Below, one piece after another: positions 17,301 through 26,700 of a DNA stretch of 32,700 bases. The notes beneath the pieces were generated by a model. It did no database searches. It saw only the letters and a list, made by a program, of their open reading frames with translations, and was not told where the DNA came from. The first letter of the stretch is position 1. Each line of letters begins with the position of its first letter. The position numbers were made by a program, and so were the translations under genes. Origin of the DNA: Planctomycetota bacterium (GTDB lineage Bacteria; Planctomycetota; Phycisphaerae; UBA1845); NCBI GenBank assembly GCA_030616775.1, contig JAUWWQ010000049.1, forward strand, positions 1 to 32,700, given 5' to 3'.

Positions 17301-20300
17301 CAAATTGCGGCTGCGACCAGGAGGATTGCAGCAACTACTTCGACGAGGATGCCGAGACGTATCCCTTTGGTTTCCTGTTTCTTCCGGAAGGACAGCTAAG
17401 TCCTCCCTACGCAGTTGAGATCTACCAGGAAACGGGTCAGATCTTCCCGGTCAACAGTTCTGCTGAGCACGGTCTCCTTGAGGCCTGGTGGTGCAAGAAA
17501 GGAGCTTATGCGGAAGGTGTCTACTGGCCCAACAAAGTGGTGACCTCCGATTGCGCGTGGGTCTGCGACTCTGAGGAACAGATCGTCATTGCTTCCAGGC
17601 AGGGAGCCAATGGCTATCCCGACGACGTGAGCGGTGGTTACCCTCAAGGATCGCAGATCTACAACGTGGGCTCCTTGACTGATGACGAGTTCGGAGTCCC
17701 CGGCTGGAACCCCAATGATGAGCACGCCATTCTCCTCCCCGTCGGTGGAAAACTGAGAGCATTTGCGGTTCGCGACGACAACAAATGGGCCGTTCAGACC
17801 GGTCACCCGTACGTGCTGGTGCAGTATCCAGATCCGGCTAATGAGAATCTCTGGGGGATGGGCGCGCACTGTGTGGTGGCTGAGTATCCGCCACATGACT
17901 TCTACTACGCTGAGTACACGATTATCGATGAGGATTGCGGGTGTGGCGATGACGGTAAGTGCGAGGGGGGCTTGACTGACGGCCAGGACTGCTCGACGGA
18001 TGACGACTGTATCTGCACGGTAGATCTCCCCGTGGTGGCGGGTCAACCGATTGATCCGCTTTTCCCCGTCAACTTCGGCGCAGCCATGTGCATGAACGAC
18101 CAGGATCCACCTCAGCCGAAGACGTGGGTGCAACCGGTCACGGGTGACGCCTTGTGGGTGGACCGCAAGAGCGGAGTCTGGGCGGCCGAGGATTGGGATG
18201 AACCGTTCAGAGCTCACTGCGAGATCGACCCGGACGATCCGAACTGTGTGCACAGCACGGCCGACATCTACATCTGGGAAAACTGGCCGGGCGATTTCGG
18301 TTGCCAGCCGTGGCTGGCCAACGGTCCGGGTGGATCCGGTGGCGACGGCGTGACGCCCTGGCCGGTGACCTACGACCCGAATTGGCCTCTCGTGGATCCG
18401 AATCCCAACGAGAACGTGCAAGGTGACGCCTGCAGCTACCCGGACGATCCGTCCTGCGCCCCGCTGCGCCATATCGGGGCACGCTTCGACCAAAGTGGCC
18501 AGTGCGGCTCCATCGAACTCCTGCACGACACGGTGGGGGTGCGGATTCTGGATCCTACATACGAGGTCTCGGTGCTATATGCCACGCCTCTAACCGACGA
18601 CTTCTTTGCCCCGCTGCCACCTCATCTCTCCAACGGCGAGATTGGTGGCGGGGGTGAGTGGCCCGATCGCATCTGGTACGACTTCCTCACGAATAAACTC
18701 GTTTTCCGGGGCGTGATGAGCGATCGGGATAAAGAGATTCTGCTGGATCTGAGTACCGATGGTACGTATCTGAGTGTCATTAACAGTCTGTACTCCCTGT
18801 CACGCGTCCAGATTGGCGATTATGACTTGGGACAGGATATCGGCTACTGCGAGGACGGCGCCAACGACGGCAATCCGTGTCACGACAATGGGGATTGCTC
18901 GGGTGGGACCTGCGTGCCCTTCGAGGCGACAAGCAGCAAGTTCGTTTCGCTGGCCCACTGGGAGGCCGTGGAAGGCTGGATGACCATGGCGTTCCAGAAC
19001 GACCAGGACTGCGTCGACGCGGGTCTGCCGGTCAGCGTGGAAGTCTGGCGGGTGGAGTGTCCTCCGGATCAAGGATTCATACGCCCCATCGTGCCCCAGT
19101 GTCCGCTGAGTGAAAAGCAGGTTCTGCAATTCTCCGGTGACGGCGGCGGCAAGCCGGAATTGCTGTACTTCCAGTGGCAGTGGTCCATCAATTACGACTC
19201 ATCCCAACCGGAGTCGGCCTTCTGGCAGTACTACCCCCCGCGCACAGAGTACCAGGATGGGCAGGGACTTCGCGAAGTGGTGATTGAAGGCGCTTCTCCC
19301 TTCACATTGGCGGATACCTATTGGCGGGTGCGATATCGCGGCTACTACAACGGGTGTCCTTGCACGGAAGATGTGGACTGCAACGAGGATGATCCGGATG
19401 ATCCGTACGATGAATGGGCCACCCAATTGGGTGGCCAGGGCAGTCAGATCAGTGACTGGACAGACGTCCAATTGGCCGAGGGCTGGGTCAAGCGGGTGAT
19501 CCGCGGGATCAACCCGTTTGATCAGCGCATCGAGGACTTCCACGTCAACGAGGCGGCCACCTACGTGGACATGATACGCCAGGCGGGCAAGCGATACCTG
19601 GATCCGGTGCCGCTGAACTGCAATCCGGAAAACATCAACGAGGTGGGGTTGATTGAGCTGTACGAAACGGTTCTGCGCCGGGCGCGGGAGTTCAGCATCG
19701 ACCAGGGCATCGTTACGGACGCCATCACGAAGGCGATCCTACTCGTGACGGGGAAGATTGCCGAGCTGAACCTTCTGCTGGGTAACGAGGCCTATGCCGA
19801 CGCTCTCGATCCGACGATAGGTGTGTTTGCCGACCAGGGCGAGCCATCGGGCAGCTATGACCCACACGCAGTGTTCTGCTTCGAGGATCAGGTGGACTCG
19901 TTGCTGGCGGAGGAGCTGACGTTACTGCGTGGCCGGGACATCGTCCGACCGCCGGACCACGACGCGGACGGGGCGGTCATCGCTACGGTGGATAATCGTT
20001 TACCCTGGAACTTCACGAGCGGCAATGGTCAGATTGCCTATGCCAATAATTACCAGTTGGGTGATGTGGAGGAGGCCGTAGTCACTTACCCACAGGGGCA
20101 CGGGGATGCGTGGGGATACTACCTCACAGCGATCAAGAAGTTCTACGCGTTGCTGCAGCATCCGAACGTCGACTTCGAGTGGATAAACACGACGGAGGAT
20201 GTGCTGGTCGCCGGTCAGCCGGTCCCGGTGGGTTTCAAGTACGAGCGCAAGTTCGCCGTGGCGGCGGCAGCACGGGCCAGGGCTGGAGCCGGGATCACGT

Positions 20301-22900
20301 CGCTGACATTCCGCCAGCGATACACCTCCGATGCCCTGGACCAGCAGATGGGCTATCCCGATGCCTACCCGGAACGTGCCTGGGGTGTGGCGGACTGGGG
20401 TCGTCGCGCCGGGCAGGGTGCGTATCTGGATTGGATTGTGGCCAGTGCGCTGCTCCCGGCCGAGGACGCCGACCACGAGGGGATCCAGAAGATCGATCGC
20501 ACGACGGTCTCTGAGCTGCGCGAAATCTCGGCTTACTACACGGAGATCCAGACTATCTTGGACAAGGCTGACGCAGGCTTGAACCCGCTCGGCTTGGCCG
20601 CCAACGTGGTGCCATTCGGCCTTGACCCCAAGGACCTGGAAGAGGAGGGCATGACGCACTTCGATCAGGTTCTCCAGCGCGCCGTCATTGCATTGAACAA
20701 CGCCGGCACGGCATTCGACTACGCCAATTCGAATACGCAGCGTCTCAGATCCATGCAGGACAACCTCGACGACTTTGATGACCTGATCGAGGAGCGCGAA
20801 CTGGATTACACCAGCCGACTGATCGAGATCTTTGGCCAACCCTACGAGGAAGATGTGGGTGTGGGCGGCGCGTATCCGGATGGTTACGTGGGCCCGGACA
20901 TCTTTCACTTCTCCTACATGGATGATTCGGTGCTGTTGGATTCGGACGACGTGGGCACCAACCCCACGACCGGTACCACGACGGTGTCGGTGACTTTCCA
21001 GAACCCTGATTTCAATGTATTGGGCAGTGTCGGGGACACGCTGGAGGGCCTGGATGAATGGGTGGTCGATTTCAGCGTGTCGACGGACGGCCTGGGGTTG
21101 GTCAAGCCCGCAAACTGGGGCAGCCGGACCGTGCCAGGCGAGATTCAGTTCGCCCGCGCAGAATTGCTGCAGACAGTCGCCCGTTACCGGCAGGCGTTGC
21201 TGGGTTACGAGTTATCCATCGATCAGATCCAGGACCAAGTGTATCTTCTGCGCGACCTGTATGACCTCAATGAGGACGTTCTGGGGGTGATGATCGCCGG
21301 GCGTGATGAGCAGGATTCCCTGAATGATTCGATCCTGGCATCTCGCATAGTTGCGGCTGCAAGCCGCACGGTAGCCCGCATTGCCGGCCGCGTAGCCCAG
21401 GCGGGGGCCGAGGCCCTGCCAAAGAACTTCGTTGCCGGTTTGGCTTCTGGAGGCGATTTCACTTCCGTGCCCCGGTCGGCCATATGGGTGGCAGGTGTAG
21501 TCGCTAGCGAGGTGGCGAGCGCCGTTGCCGATGCCGCGGATCTCGCGGCGGTGTCGTTGCAGAACGATAAGGAGCTGGTCTCCTTGAACCAGCAGATCAC
21601 GATCACTGGCCTGCAAAACGCTTACCAGGAGGCGCAGCACGTTGTCGCGTTGAAGCAGATGATCCGCAGCCTGGCTGCGACACGCCTGCAGTTGTCCACC
21701 CTCGAGGAGGCGATCAAGCAGTCGACGGGTCGCTATCACGCAGCAGTCGGACGCGGCCTGCGTCTGCTCGAGCAGCGGACGGCCTTCCGCCATCGCACCG
21801 CCGAGGCGATCACCAAGTATCGCTATCGCGACATGGCGTTTAGGGTGTTCCGCAATGACGCATTGCAGAAGTACCGCGCCCAATTCGACTTGGCTGCCCG
21901 GTATGCGTTCCTTGCGGCTAAGGCCTACGACTACGAGACCAACCTGCTGAGCAGCGATAGCCTGAGCGGTCAGCGTTTCCTGGAGTCGATCGTCCGTGAG
22001 CGGAGTCTGGGTGTTATCAACAACGGTGTGCCGCTGGTTGGAAACGGTCTTTCAGGCAAACTTGCCGAGATGGCTGCGAACTTCGACGCGCTGCGCAGCG
22101 AGTTGGGCTTCAACAACAAGGATCACTTCCAGCGGACGTTCAGCCTGCGGTGGGAGCTATTCCGTATCCCCAACAGCGTCGCGTACGACGCCGATTGGCG
22201 CAGTGCCCTTTCCAACAGCGTGGTGCTTGATCTCAATGAACTGAATGTCTACCGGCTATATTGCCAGCCGTTGCTGCCGGTTCGCGAGAATGAGCCGGCG
22301 ATCGTGATTCCGTTCAGCACCACGGTGGGATCCGGTGTGAACCTGTTCGGCTGGGATTCGAGCGGCGATGAGATTCTGCCCTCGGACCGTTTCGCGATCA
22401 AGATCCATTCCTTCAACGTCGGTTTCAGCCAATCGTACGCGTCTCCGCCTTTGAACAAAGGGGTGCATGCGTACCTGATCCCGACGGGCACCGACTTCAT
22501 GCGCGTGCCGACGGATGGATCGGTCCGGGAGTGGAATGTTTTGGATCAATGCCTGCCGGTGCCGTTTCCGGTTAGTGAGGCGGAGCTTCAGCAGCCGGAC
22601 TGGATGCCGTGGGACACGCTGGTGGGCGGCTCGGCCGAGATGGTGCATCGCCACCGCATTCCGACGGTGACTGCCCGTCCCATCACCGAGGAGGTGCAGG
22701 ATCTGAGTTATAAGCTGATCGGCCGGTCTATCTGGAACAACCAGTGGTACCTCATCATCCCTGGATCGGAATTGATGGGTGAAGATCCGAACCAGGGCAT
22801 CGATCTGCTGATCAATGGAGAGTCCGGCACGGGTGTCCGCGACATCAAGCTGACATTCGAATGCTACGGGTACAGCGGCGATGTGCAGCCGGACCTCTGA
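14384..22900 (+). CDS. Giant secreted protein: N-terminal beta-helix plus TcA-like helical/C-terminal region
   Basis: 2838 residues, with GGAGGA 7 bases before the ATG. A signal peptide (RSTRIVLVLAAVFGLAGEGYA) ends near residue 25. Residues about 25-565 form a right-handed parallel beta-helix built of CxIxGNxA-type coils with repeated GGAI/GGALY/GGGVY motifs, ending VDMGAYEM. About 566-1720 is a long Cys-containing beta-rich part with two short Cys-rich repeats (near 1185 and 1490, DGxxCxxDxDC). From about 1720 the protein becomes helical, with motifs GHGDAWGYYLTAIKKFYALL, RAWGVADWGRRAGQGAYLDW and ADAGLNPLGLAANVVPFGLD. At 2260-2522 long helices surround an Ala/Val-rich hairpin-like segment (2319-2389). 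The last 225 residues are beta-rich (YLIPTGTDFMRVP, WYLIIPGSEL). This order resembles the pore and TcB-binding end of Tc toxin A subunits, with the beta-helix replacing the usual N-terminal shell. That is inference, supported by the TcB-TcC-like gene downstream. Confidence 0.7.
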   Translation: MLFSRSTRIVLVLAAVFGLAGEGYAGTTWYVDINNASCANVATGGEEDTPFCTISYAISEANHGDTILVADGTYGYMNFLGKAITVQSQNGPDGCIIDCRAELGVRFQSGETRASVLDGFKIINAGVHAVWLTNNSRPTIRNCIIRGNDSDTSGAGIYGVSAGPLIENCEFKNNEASWFGGALYLEGGGDTEIVGCSFVDNRAMGGDSSGGAIFVFRSTAAPMSVIVKDCTFSQNVTAEAGGAIVAVGDEASIPLSLKIDNCTFEGNRAGVHGGALYAVYCDPLDIIRTDILNNTAVRSGGGADLRSCRETRFVDCTIAGNTSEKNVGGGVYVHQAAVEGSSVQMLSCRIAGNTAYGSGGGLYVQGGDFFVTNSLIVGNLSKTNLSGISSTGGIFCHTPRDVEVNNCTFTGNEGVDVGGFQIERIQGSLKLHNSIFWDNSPNQMSNGLEGVYVAYCDVQGGIPPEWDGGGNINIDPLFENVVNFLRPWSENDYHLSSRSPCIDAGSDLLVPPDTRDLDGDGDTAERIPLDIEGSFRIADSREVVDTGVADPPDYPAVVDMGAYEMAAYCIGEEIMPPEDIADRVDYAETVSAEGWINPPTAAFYHACIPSAPGGDDCSREAIFAADEKTSFTIVWKYLENPDDWEFQEWPATYRTGRCLPDQPVGYVVGATKYFKSYPEATVTVKDYYDVVVRYNGTIRENLPDEEGGDRPGNPDIRILPNGEIQVAEGCADGRMILEYNKYLGGPLVGLEVVEITSEGAELYTGPLAGGAVPIGRLLEAPAGGNHCRAVVIRNTEEDGISAAWYRPSEETDSDIYPIRPEANSHKFVVGWYKTSPLQNCWPDMVYRYITDWPTDPQLHVIHQDAQQGDIPAGSQVDLREDLYCRMEVMYQQGFSGGDDPPYGHVTTNGAFAARNPGYSVLRFDKQPDEISECGDWVTFEVIESYDRTDSMVLAPGDIGVSWPVGTQLRCTGANCGCDQEDCSNYFDEDAETYPFGFLFLPEGQLSPPYAVEIYQETGQIFPVNSSAEHGLLEAWWCKKGAYAEGVYWPNKVVTSDCAWVCDSEEQIVIASRQGANGYPDDVSGGYPQGSQIYNVGSLTDDEFGVPGWNPNDEHAILLPVGGKLRAFAVRDDNKWAVQTGHPYVLVQYPDPANENLWGMGAHCVVAEYPPHDFYYAEYTIIDEDCGCGDDGKCEGGLTDGQDCSTDDDCICTVDLPVVAGQPIDPLFPVNFGAAMCMNDQDPPQPKTWVQPVTGDALWVDRKSGVWAAEDWDEPFRAHCEIDPDDPNCVHSTADIYIWENWPGDFGCQPWLANGPGGSGGDGVTPWPVTYDPNWPLVDPNPNENVQGDACSYPDDPSCAPLRHIGARFDQSGQCGSIELLHDTVGVRILDPTYEVSVLYATPLTDDFFAPLPPHLSNGEIGGGGEWPDRIWYDFLTNKLVFRGVMSDRDKEILLDLSTDGTYLSVINSLYSLSRVQIGDYDLGQDIGYCEDGANDGNPCHDNGDCSGGTCVPFEATSSKFVSLAHWEAVEGWMTMAFQNDQDCVDAGLPVSVEVWRVECPPDQGFIRPIVPQCPLSEKQVLQFSGDGGGKPELLYFQWQWSINYDSSQPESAFWQYYPPRTEYQDGQGLREVVIEGASPFTLADTYWRVRYRGYYNGCPCTEDVDCNEDDPDDPYDEWATQLGGQGSQISDWTDVQLAEGWVKRVIRGINPFDQRIEDFHVNEAATYVDMIRQAGKRYLDPVPLNCNPENINEVGLIELYETVLRRAREFSIDQGIVTDAITKAILLVTGKIAELNLLLGNEAYADALDPTIGVFADQGEPSGSYDPHAVFCFEDQVDSLLAEELTLLRGRDIVRPPDHDADGAVIATVDNRLPWNFTSGNGQIAYANNYQLGDVEEAVVTYPQGHGDAWGYYLTAIKKFYALLQHPNVDFEWINTTEDVLVAGQPVPVGFKYERKFAVAAAARARAGAGITSLTFRQRYTSDALDQQMGYPDAYPERAWGVADWGRRAGQGAYLDWIVASALLPAEDADHEGIQKIDRTTVSELREISAYYTEIQTILDKADAGLNPLGLAANVVPFGLDPKDLEEEGMTHFDQVLQRAVIALNNAGTAFDYANSNTQRLRSMQDNLDDFDDLIEERELDYTSRLIEIFGQPYEEDVGVGGAYPDGYVGPDIFHFSYMDDSVLLDSDDVGTNPTTGTTTVSVTFQNPDFNVLGSVGDTLEGLDEWVVDFSVSTDGLGLVKPANWGSRTVPGEIQFARAELLQTVARYRQALLGYELSIDQIQDQVYLLRDLYDLNEDVLGVMIAGRDEQDSLNDSILASRIVAAASRTVARIAGRVAQAGAEALPKNFVAGLASGGDFTSVPRSAIWVAGVVASEVASAVADAADLAAVSLQNDKELVSLNQQITITGLQNAYQEAQHVVALKQMIRSLAATRLQLSTLEEAIKQSTGRYHAAVGRGLRLLEQRTAFRHRTAEAITKYRYRDMAFRVFRNDALQKYRAQFDLAARYAFLAAKAYDYETNLLSSDSLSGQRFLESIVRERSLGVINNGVPLVGNGLSGKLAEMAANFDALRSELGFNNKDHFQRTFSLRWELFRIPNSVAYDADWRSALSNSVVLDLNELNVYRLYCQPLLPVRENEPAIVIPFSTTVGSGVNLFGWDSSGDEILPSDRFAIKIHSFNVGFSQSYASPPLNKGVHAYLIPTGTDFMRVPTDGSVREWNVLDQCLPVPFPVSEAELQQPDWMPWDTLVGGSAEMVHRHRIPTVTARPITEEVQDLSYKLIGRSIWNNQWYLIIPGSELMGEDPNQGIDLLINGESGTGVRDIKLTFECYGYSGDVQPDL

Positions 22901-22980
22901 TCCGGCCTAAGCCGACAAGAGGGCATGTGAGAGAGGTTGCAGCCATGATCGATTCTCAACGGACCAGGAAAGGGAATACG

Positions 22981-23532
22981 ATGAAGATAAGGATACTCAC
23001 CTTCGGTTTGATGCTGCTGATGTCAACGGCTGTGGATGCTGACATTGCCCAACCGGATGCAATTGTCTACGGCACGTTACGCATCGACGGAGAGGTTGCC
23101 AGCGCGATCGAGGCCTACACCGTTGTAGCCCGAGTAGGAGGAATTGGAGATCCGGTCTCGGTTTACCGGATGGGGGACAACCCGGCTGCAGGCGATCGGT
23201 ACGTTCTGCACATCCCTCATGCCGTTCAGGCCGACGGCAGAATGCCGTCCACAAGCACGCCACAAGCAGGCGCGCTGGCTGACATCTACGTGATAGACAA
23301 CACAAACGGTAATGAGGTGCATGCGGGCAGCGTTGAAGTCCCAGCCAGCGGAAAGACGCTACAACTGGACCTGGCCGTTTCGTCGCAGGATCTATACGCC
23401 GGTTACGCGTTGAACAACTCCTCCGGGAACGGCTGTAGCTCGGGAGGGGGGACGTGCGGGGCAGTCGGTGTGATCAGTCCGCTACTGATGCTATGCGGCC
23501 TGGTTCGCATGAGACTTCGCTTTAGACACTGA
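22981..23532 (+). CDS. Small secreted protein, paralogue of the 419-residue protein, with C-terminal sorting-like tail
   Basis: 183 residues. The ATG at 22981 has AAAGGG about 6 bases upstream and begins a clear signal peptide (MKIRILTFGLMLLMSTAVDA); the frame is open upstream but only through the end of the previous gene. The body carries VYGTLRIDG (G31), TVVARV and RMGDNPAAGDRYVLHI (M64), a domain that recurs in the 419-residue protein at 30627 with the same 33-residue spacing between these two landmarks. The end is a Gly/Ser/Cys-rich linker (GNGCSSGGGTCG), a hydrophobic stretch (VGVISPLLMLCGLV) and an Arg tail (RMRLRFRH), the plan of CTERM-type sorting signals processed by rhombosortase- or exosortase-like enzymes. 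It lies between the A-like and TcB-TcC-like genes. No known function; perhaps a surface-bound accessory protein of the complex. Confidence 0.75.
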   Translation: MKIRILTFGLMLLMSTAVDADIAQPDAIVYGTLRIDGEVASAIEAYTVVARVGGIGDPVSVYRMGDNPAAGDRYVLHIPHAVQADGRMPSTSTPQAGALADIYVIDNTNGNEVHAGSVEVPASGKTLQLDLAVSSQDLYAGYALNNSSGNGCSSGGGTCGAVGVISPLLMLCGLVRMRLRFRH

Positions 23533-23610
23533 AAGGCCACGGGATACCGCCCATGCCCCTAAGAGGGCCGGGAGCAACAGTACTACTGCGCCGAGTCATG
23601 GAAATGCGCA

Positions 23611-23631
23611 CCACGGTCACTTCAGCCGTGG
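23611..23631. terminator. Hairpin in the gap before the TcB-TcC-like gene
   Basis: Perfect 6-bp stem CCACGG (23611-23616) and CCGTGG (23626-23631) with a 9-base loop, followed 10 bases later by CTTTTCCC rather than a proper T-run. It could attenuate readthrough from the upstream genes or shape the leader of the next one. Weak evidence. Confidence 0.3.
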
Positions 23632-23709
23632 CTCCTATGGCTTTTCCCTCCAGGATCGGTGGGTGGGTGTTCAAACGATGAATTCGTCCGACTTTCGAGG
23701 AATCGAGTC

Positions 23710-26700
23710 ATGACCCGACATGCCTGGACAACCTGTGTGTTGTTCGCTGCGATGCTGGGTATACCGGCGCTAGGGTCCGACGATAAGAACGGCGTGTCGC
23801 CCAACACGATTTCACGTCCATCAGGACCGGGCTCCCTGGAGGGGCTGGGCGACGCGTTCCAGCCGACGCTGAATAGCGGCATGGCCCGTTACACGGTGAG
23901 GCTAGCGCTTCCGGAGGGCGTTGCGGACTTCACGCCCGCGCTTTCGCTTTGCTACGATGCCGGTCAAGGCTTTGGCATCGCGGGGATCGGCTGGTCCTTC
24001 GGCCCCGGTTGCATACATCGACAGACGGACGAAGGCCTGCCGCGCTATGGTGAAGCGCCAGATGGCGAGGACAGCCCGGATCGATTCCTGGGCATGGAGG
24101 GCGAGGAGCTCGTTCCGCTACAGAATGGCTACTATCTCGCGAAGGTGGAGGGTCTGTTCATCCGCTACGCCCGCGTCGATGATCACTGGGAAGCGCACAC
24201 CAAGAGCGGCATTAAACTCGAGTTCGGACTGACCCCATCGGCCCGGATCACTGGCCAGGACGGAACACGGGTGTATGCCTGGTGCCTTGAGCGCCAGACG
24301 GACACGCACGGGAACGTCATCGAATACAGCTACGAACTCCCTGACGCCGAGGACTGTCAGATCTACCTCAGCGAAATTCGTTATGGTCCGGGCGGTGCTC
24401 CGTGGACGCACGCGTATGGAGTTCGCATGACTTACGAGAATCGCCCCGATCCGTTTACCGATTACCGCAGTGGTTTCAAGGTGCGCACGTCGAGGCGCCT
24501 GTCGCAAGTGGTCGTGCTTTATGATGAACAACTGATCCGGCGTTACCAGTTCGGGTACGAGGCCCATGCGCATTGGTCGTTCCTGACCACGGTAACGCAA
24601 TACGGTGCGGACGAAGTGAGCACATTGCCGGTAACCACGTTCACCTACCAGACCTTTGAAATGCCGGATCCGGGGACGCTGATCTCGGCATCGGGATACG
24701 TCATGGGTTCCGCAGGTGAACCACCGCAGGTTCTAGACAACGCCAACGTGGAGCTGATCGATCTGAATGCGGATGGTCTCCCCGACCTCCTATCGACCGA
24801 TACTGGGCACGTCGCGTACCTCAACCGCGGGCGCCACGAAGGAGATGGTGACGACGCATACATTCTGTGGGAGGGGCCGATCGACGTCACGGCGGAGGAA
24901 TCCAGGACGCTCCAGTTTGAGCTGTCTTCGAATCATGTCCACCTGGCGGACATGACCGGGGACGCCATTTCAGATCTGGTGGTGACCAGTGGTGACGAAG
25001 ACTACGTTGAGTTCTTCGCGAACACCGGGCAGACCGGCTGGGCAACCGGACAACTGATGTCCGTGGAAGGGCGCCCGCCGCCGGCGCCTTTCGGTTCGGA
25101 AGGCTCCTCGGTGCTGACATCGGATCTGGGATTCAATAAACGGATCGACGTGATCCAAAGCCAGTTCGGCGCGTTGCTTAGTTGGTTCAATCAGGGCGAC
25201 GGACGCTACACCGGGCCCGTCGTGACTGACGCGGTGTACGACGGCTCCCAGGCAGTGGAATTCTCCGACCTCGGCGTCTCGCTAGCCGACATGAACGGCG
25301 ATCGCCTCAATGACGTGGTCAAGATCACAACCTACAGCGTAATCTGGTGGGCGAACAATGGCTACGGTCGGTTCGGGGACCGGGTGGAGATCGTGCTGCC
25401 GGATCGCTCCCTGGACGACAGCGAAGGCGGTAATCTCCATCGCGCCGAACTAGTGGACCTCAACGGGGACGGTCTGAGCGACCTTGTGGTGGAACGGGCT
25501 CAGGGCACAGATCTTTGGTACTGGCAGAACCTCGGCGACGGTACGTTCAAGACGTCGCGGGTAATCATCGACCTGCCGGTCAGCCCGGACGCTCAGGTCC
25601 GCTGGGCGGACATCAACGGTAACGGAACGCAAGATCTCATCTATGCCGACTCATCCTTGCCGGAATCGCGGATTCAAGCAGTGGATCTGGCAGAATTGCT
25701 CGGTGGCGCGTCGCACTACAACCTCTTGACCAGCATCGACAACGGTTACGGGCGCAAGACGAACGTTTCCTATCGCTCGACCACGGACTACACAGTGGAT
25801 GCGTACGACGTGGGGCACCCGTGGAATACCACGGTACCCTTCCCGGTAGCCGTTGTAGGTCAGACGGAGACAACCATCGGTCTAGACCTCGACGGGTACG
25901 CGGACGAGGGCCCGAATGGCGACCGTTACCTGACCGACTTCACGTATCGGGACGGCTATTACGACCCGATCGAGCATCAGTTCCGGGGATTCGCATTTGT
26001 CAAACAGATCGACCACGGTGACGAGCGTTTCGGCGGCGGTGACGCACCGACCCTCGTAACGAGGTACGGATTCCACACCGGCGGTCCGGACGGCATAGAC
26101 AACGACGGTGATGGCGAAACCGATGAAGAGGGAGACCTGTGGATCGGCCGGGAGGAAGAACCGCTCAAGGGCGTGCAGCTCTGGGAAGAGACCGCGTCCC
26201 TTCCGGATGACCCGCTGCAGGACGGGAACTACGCGGATGATTCGCTTGTCTTTGCGCGTGTCGTTGGCACGTGGCAGATCCGTGATCTGTGCAAAAGTGA
26301 TGGAGGTGTGCTGGCGGATCTGCTCGGTACGGGCTATTGGAGCAACGACAGTTACGGTCGCCAGGTGCGGTTGGCCGTACAGACGGCCACCCATCGGTCG
26401 GTAATCGAGCGCGGCAGCGGTACGGCAAAGGAACTGGAGACCCATTCGGACGTCGATCCCCTGGGCAACTCTCTCTTCGAATGGTACTACGGAGATCTAT
26501 CCAACCCTAGCGACGATCTGTACACCGGTTACGAATGGGCGGTCAACGAAACCGCCTGGATCATGAACCGTGTCAGTCGCACCTTTCAGACTGACGGGGG
26601 GGCGGACGGCGCGTTCGTGTCGGAAACGCGCAACTACTACGACGGCAATCCCCTCGAAGGCCTGCCTCTGGGCCAGATGGGCGATCGCGGCGTGCTGCAT

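Noticed and set aside
17396..18526. Long antisense open frames within the giant gene (also 15848-16972 and 20000-20908, minus strand)
   Set aside because: They are shadows of GC-rich coding sequence: Arg/His/Val-rich, no motifs, no ribosome binding sites, and fully covered by a well-supported gene.
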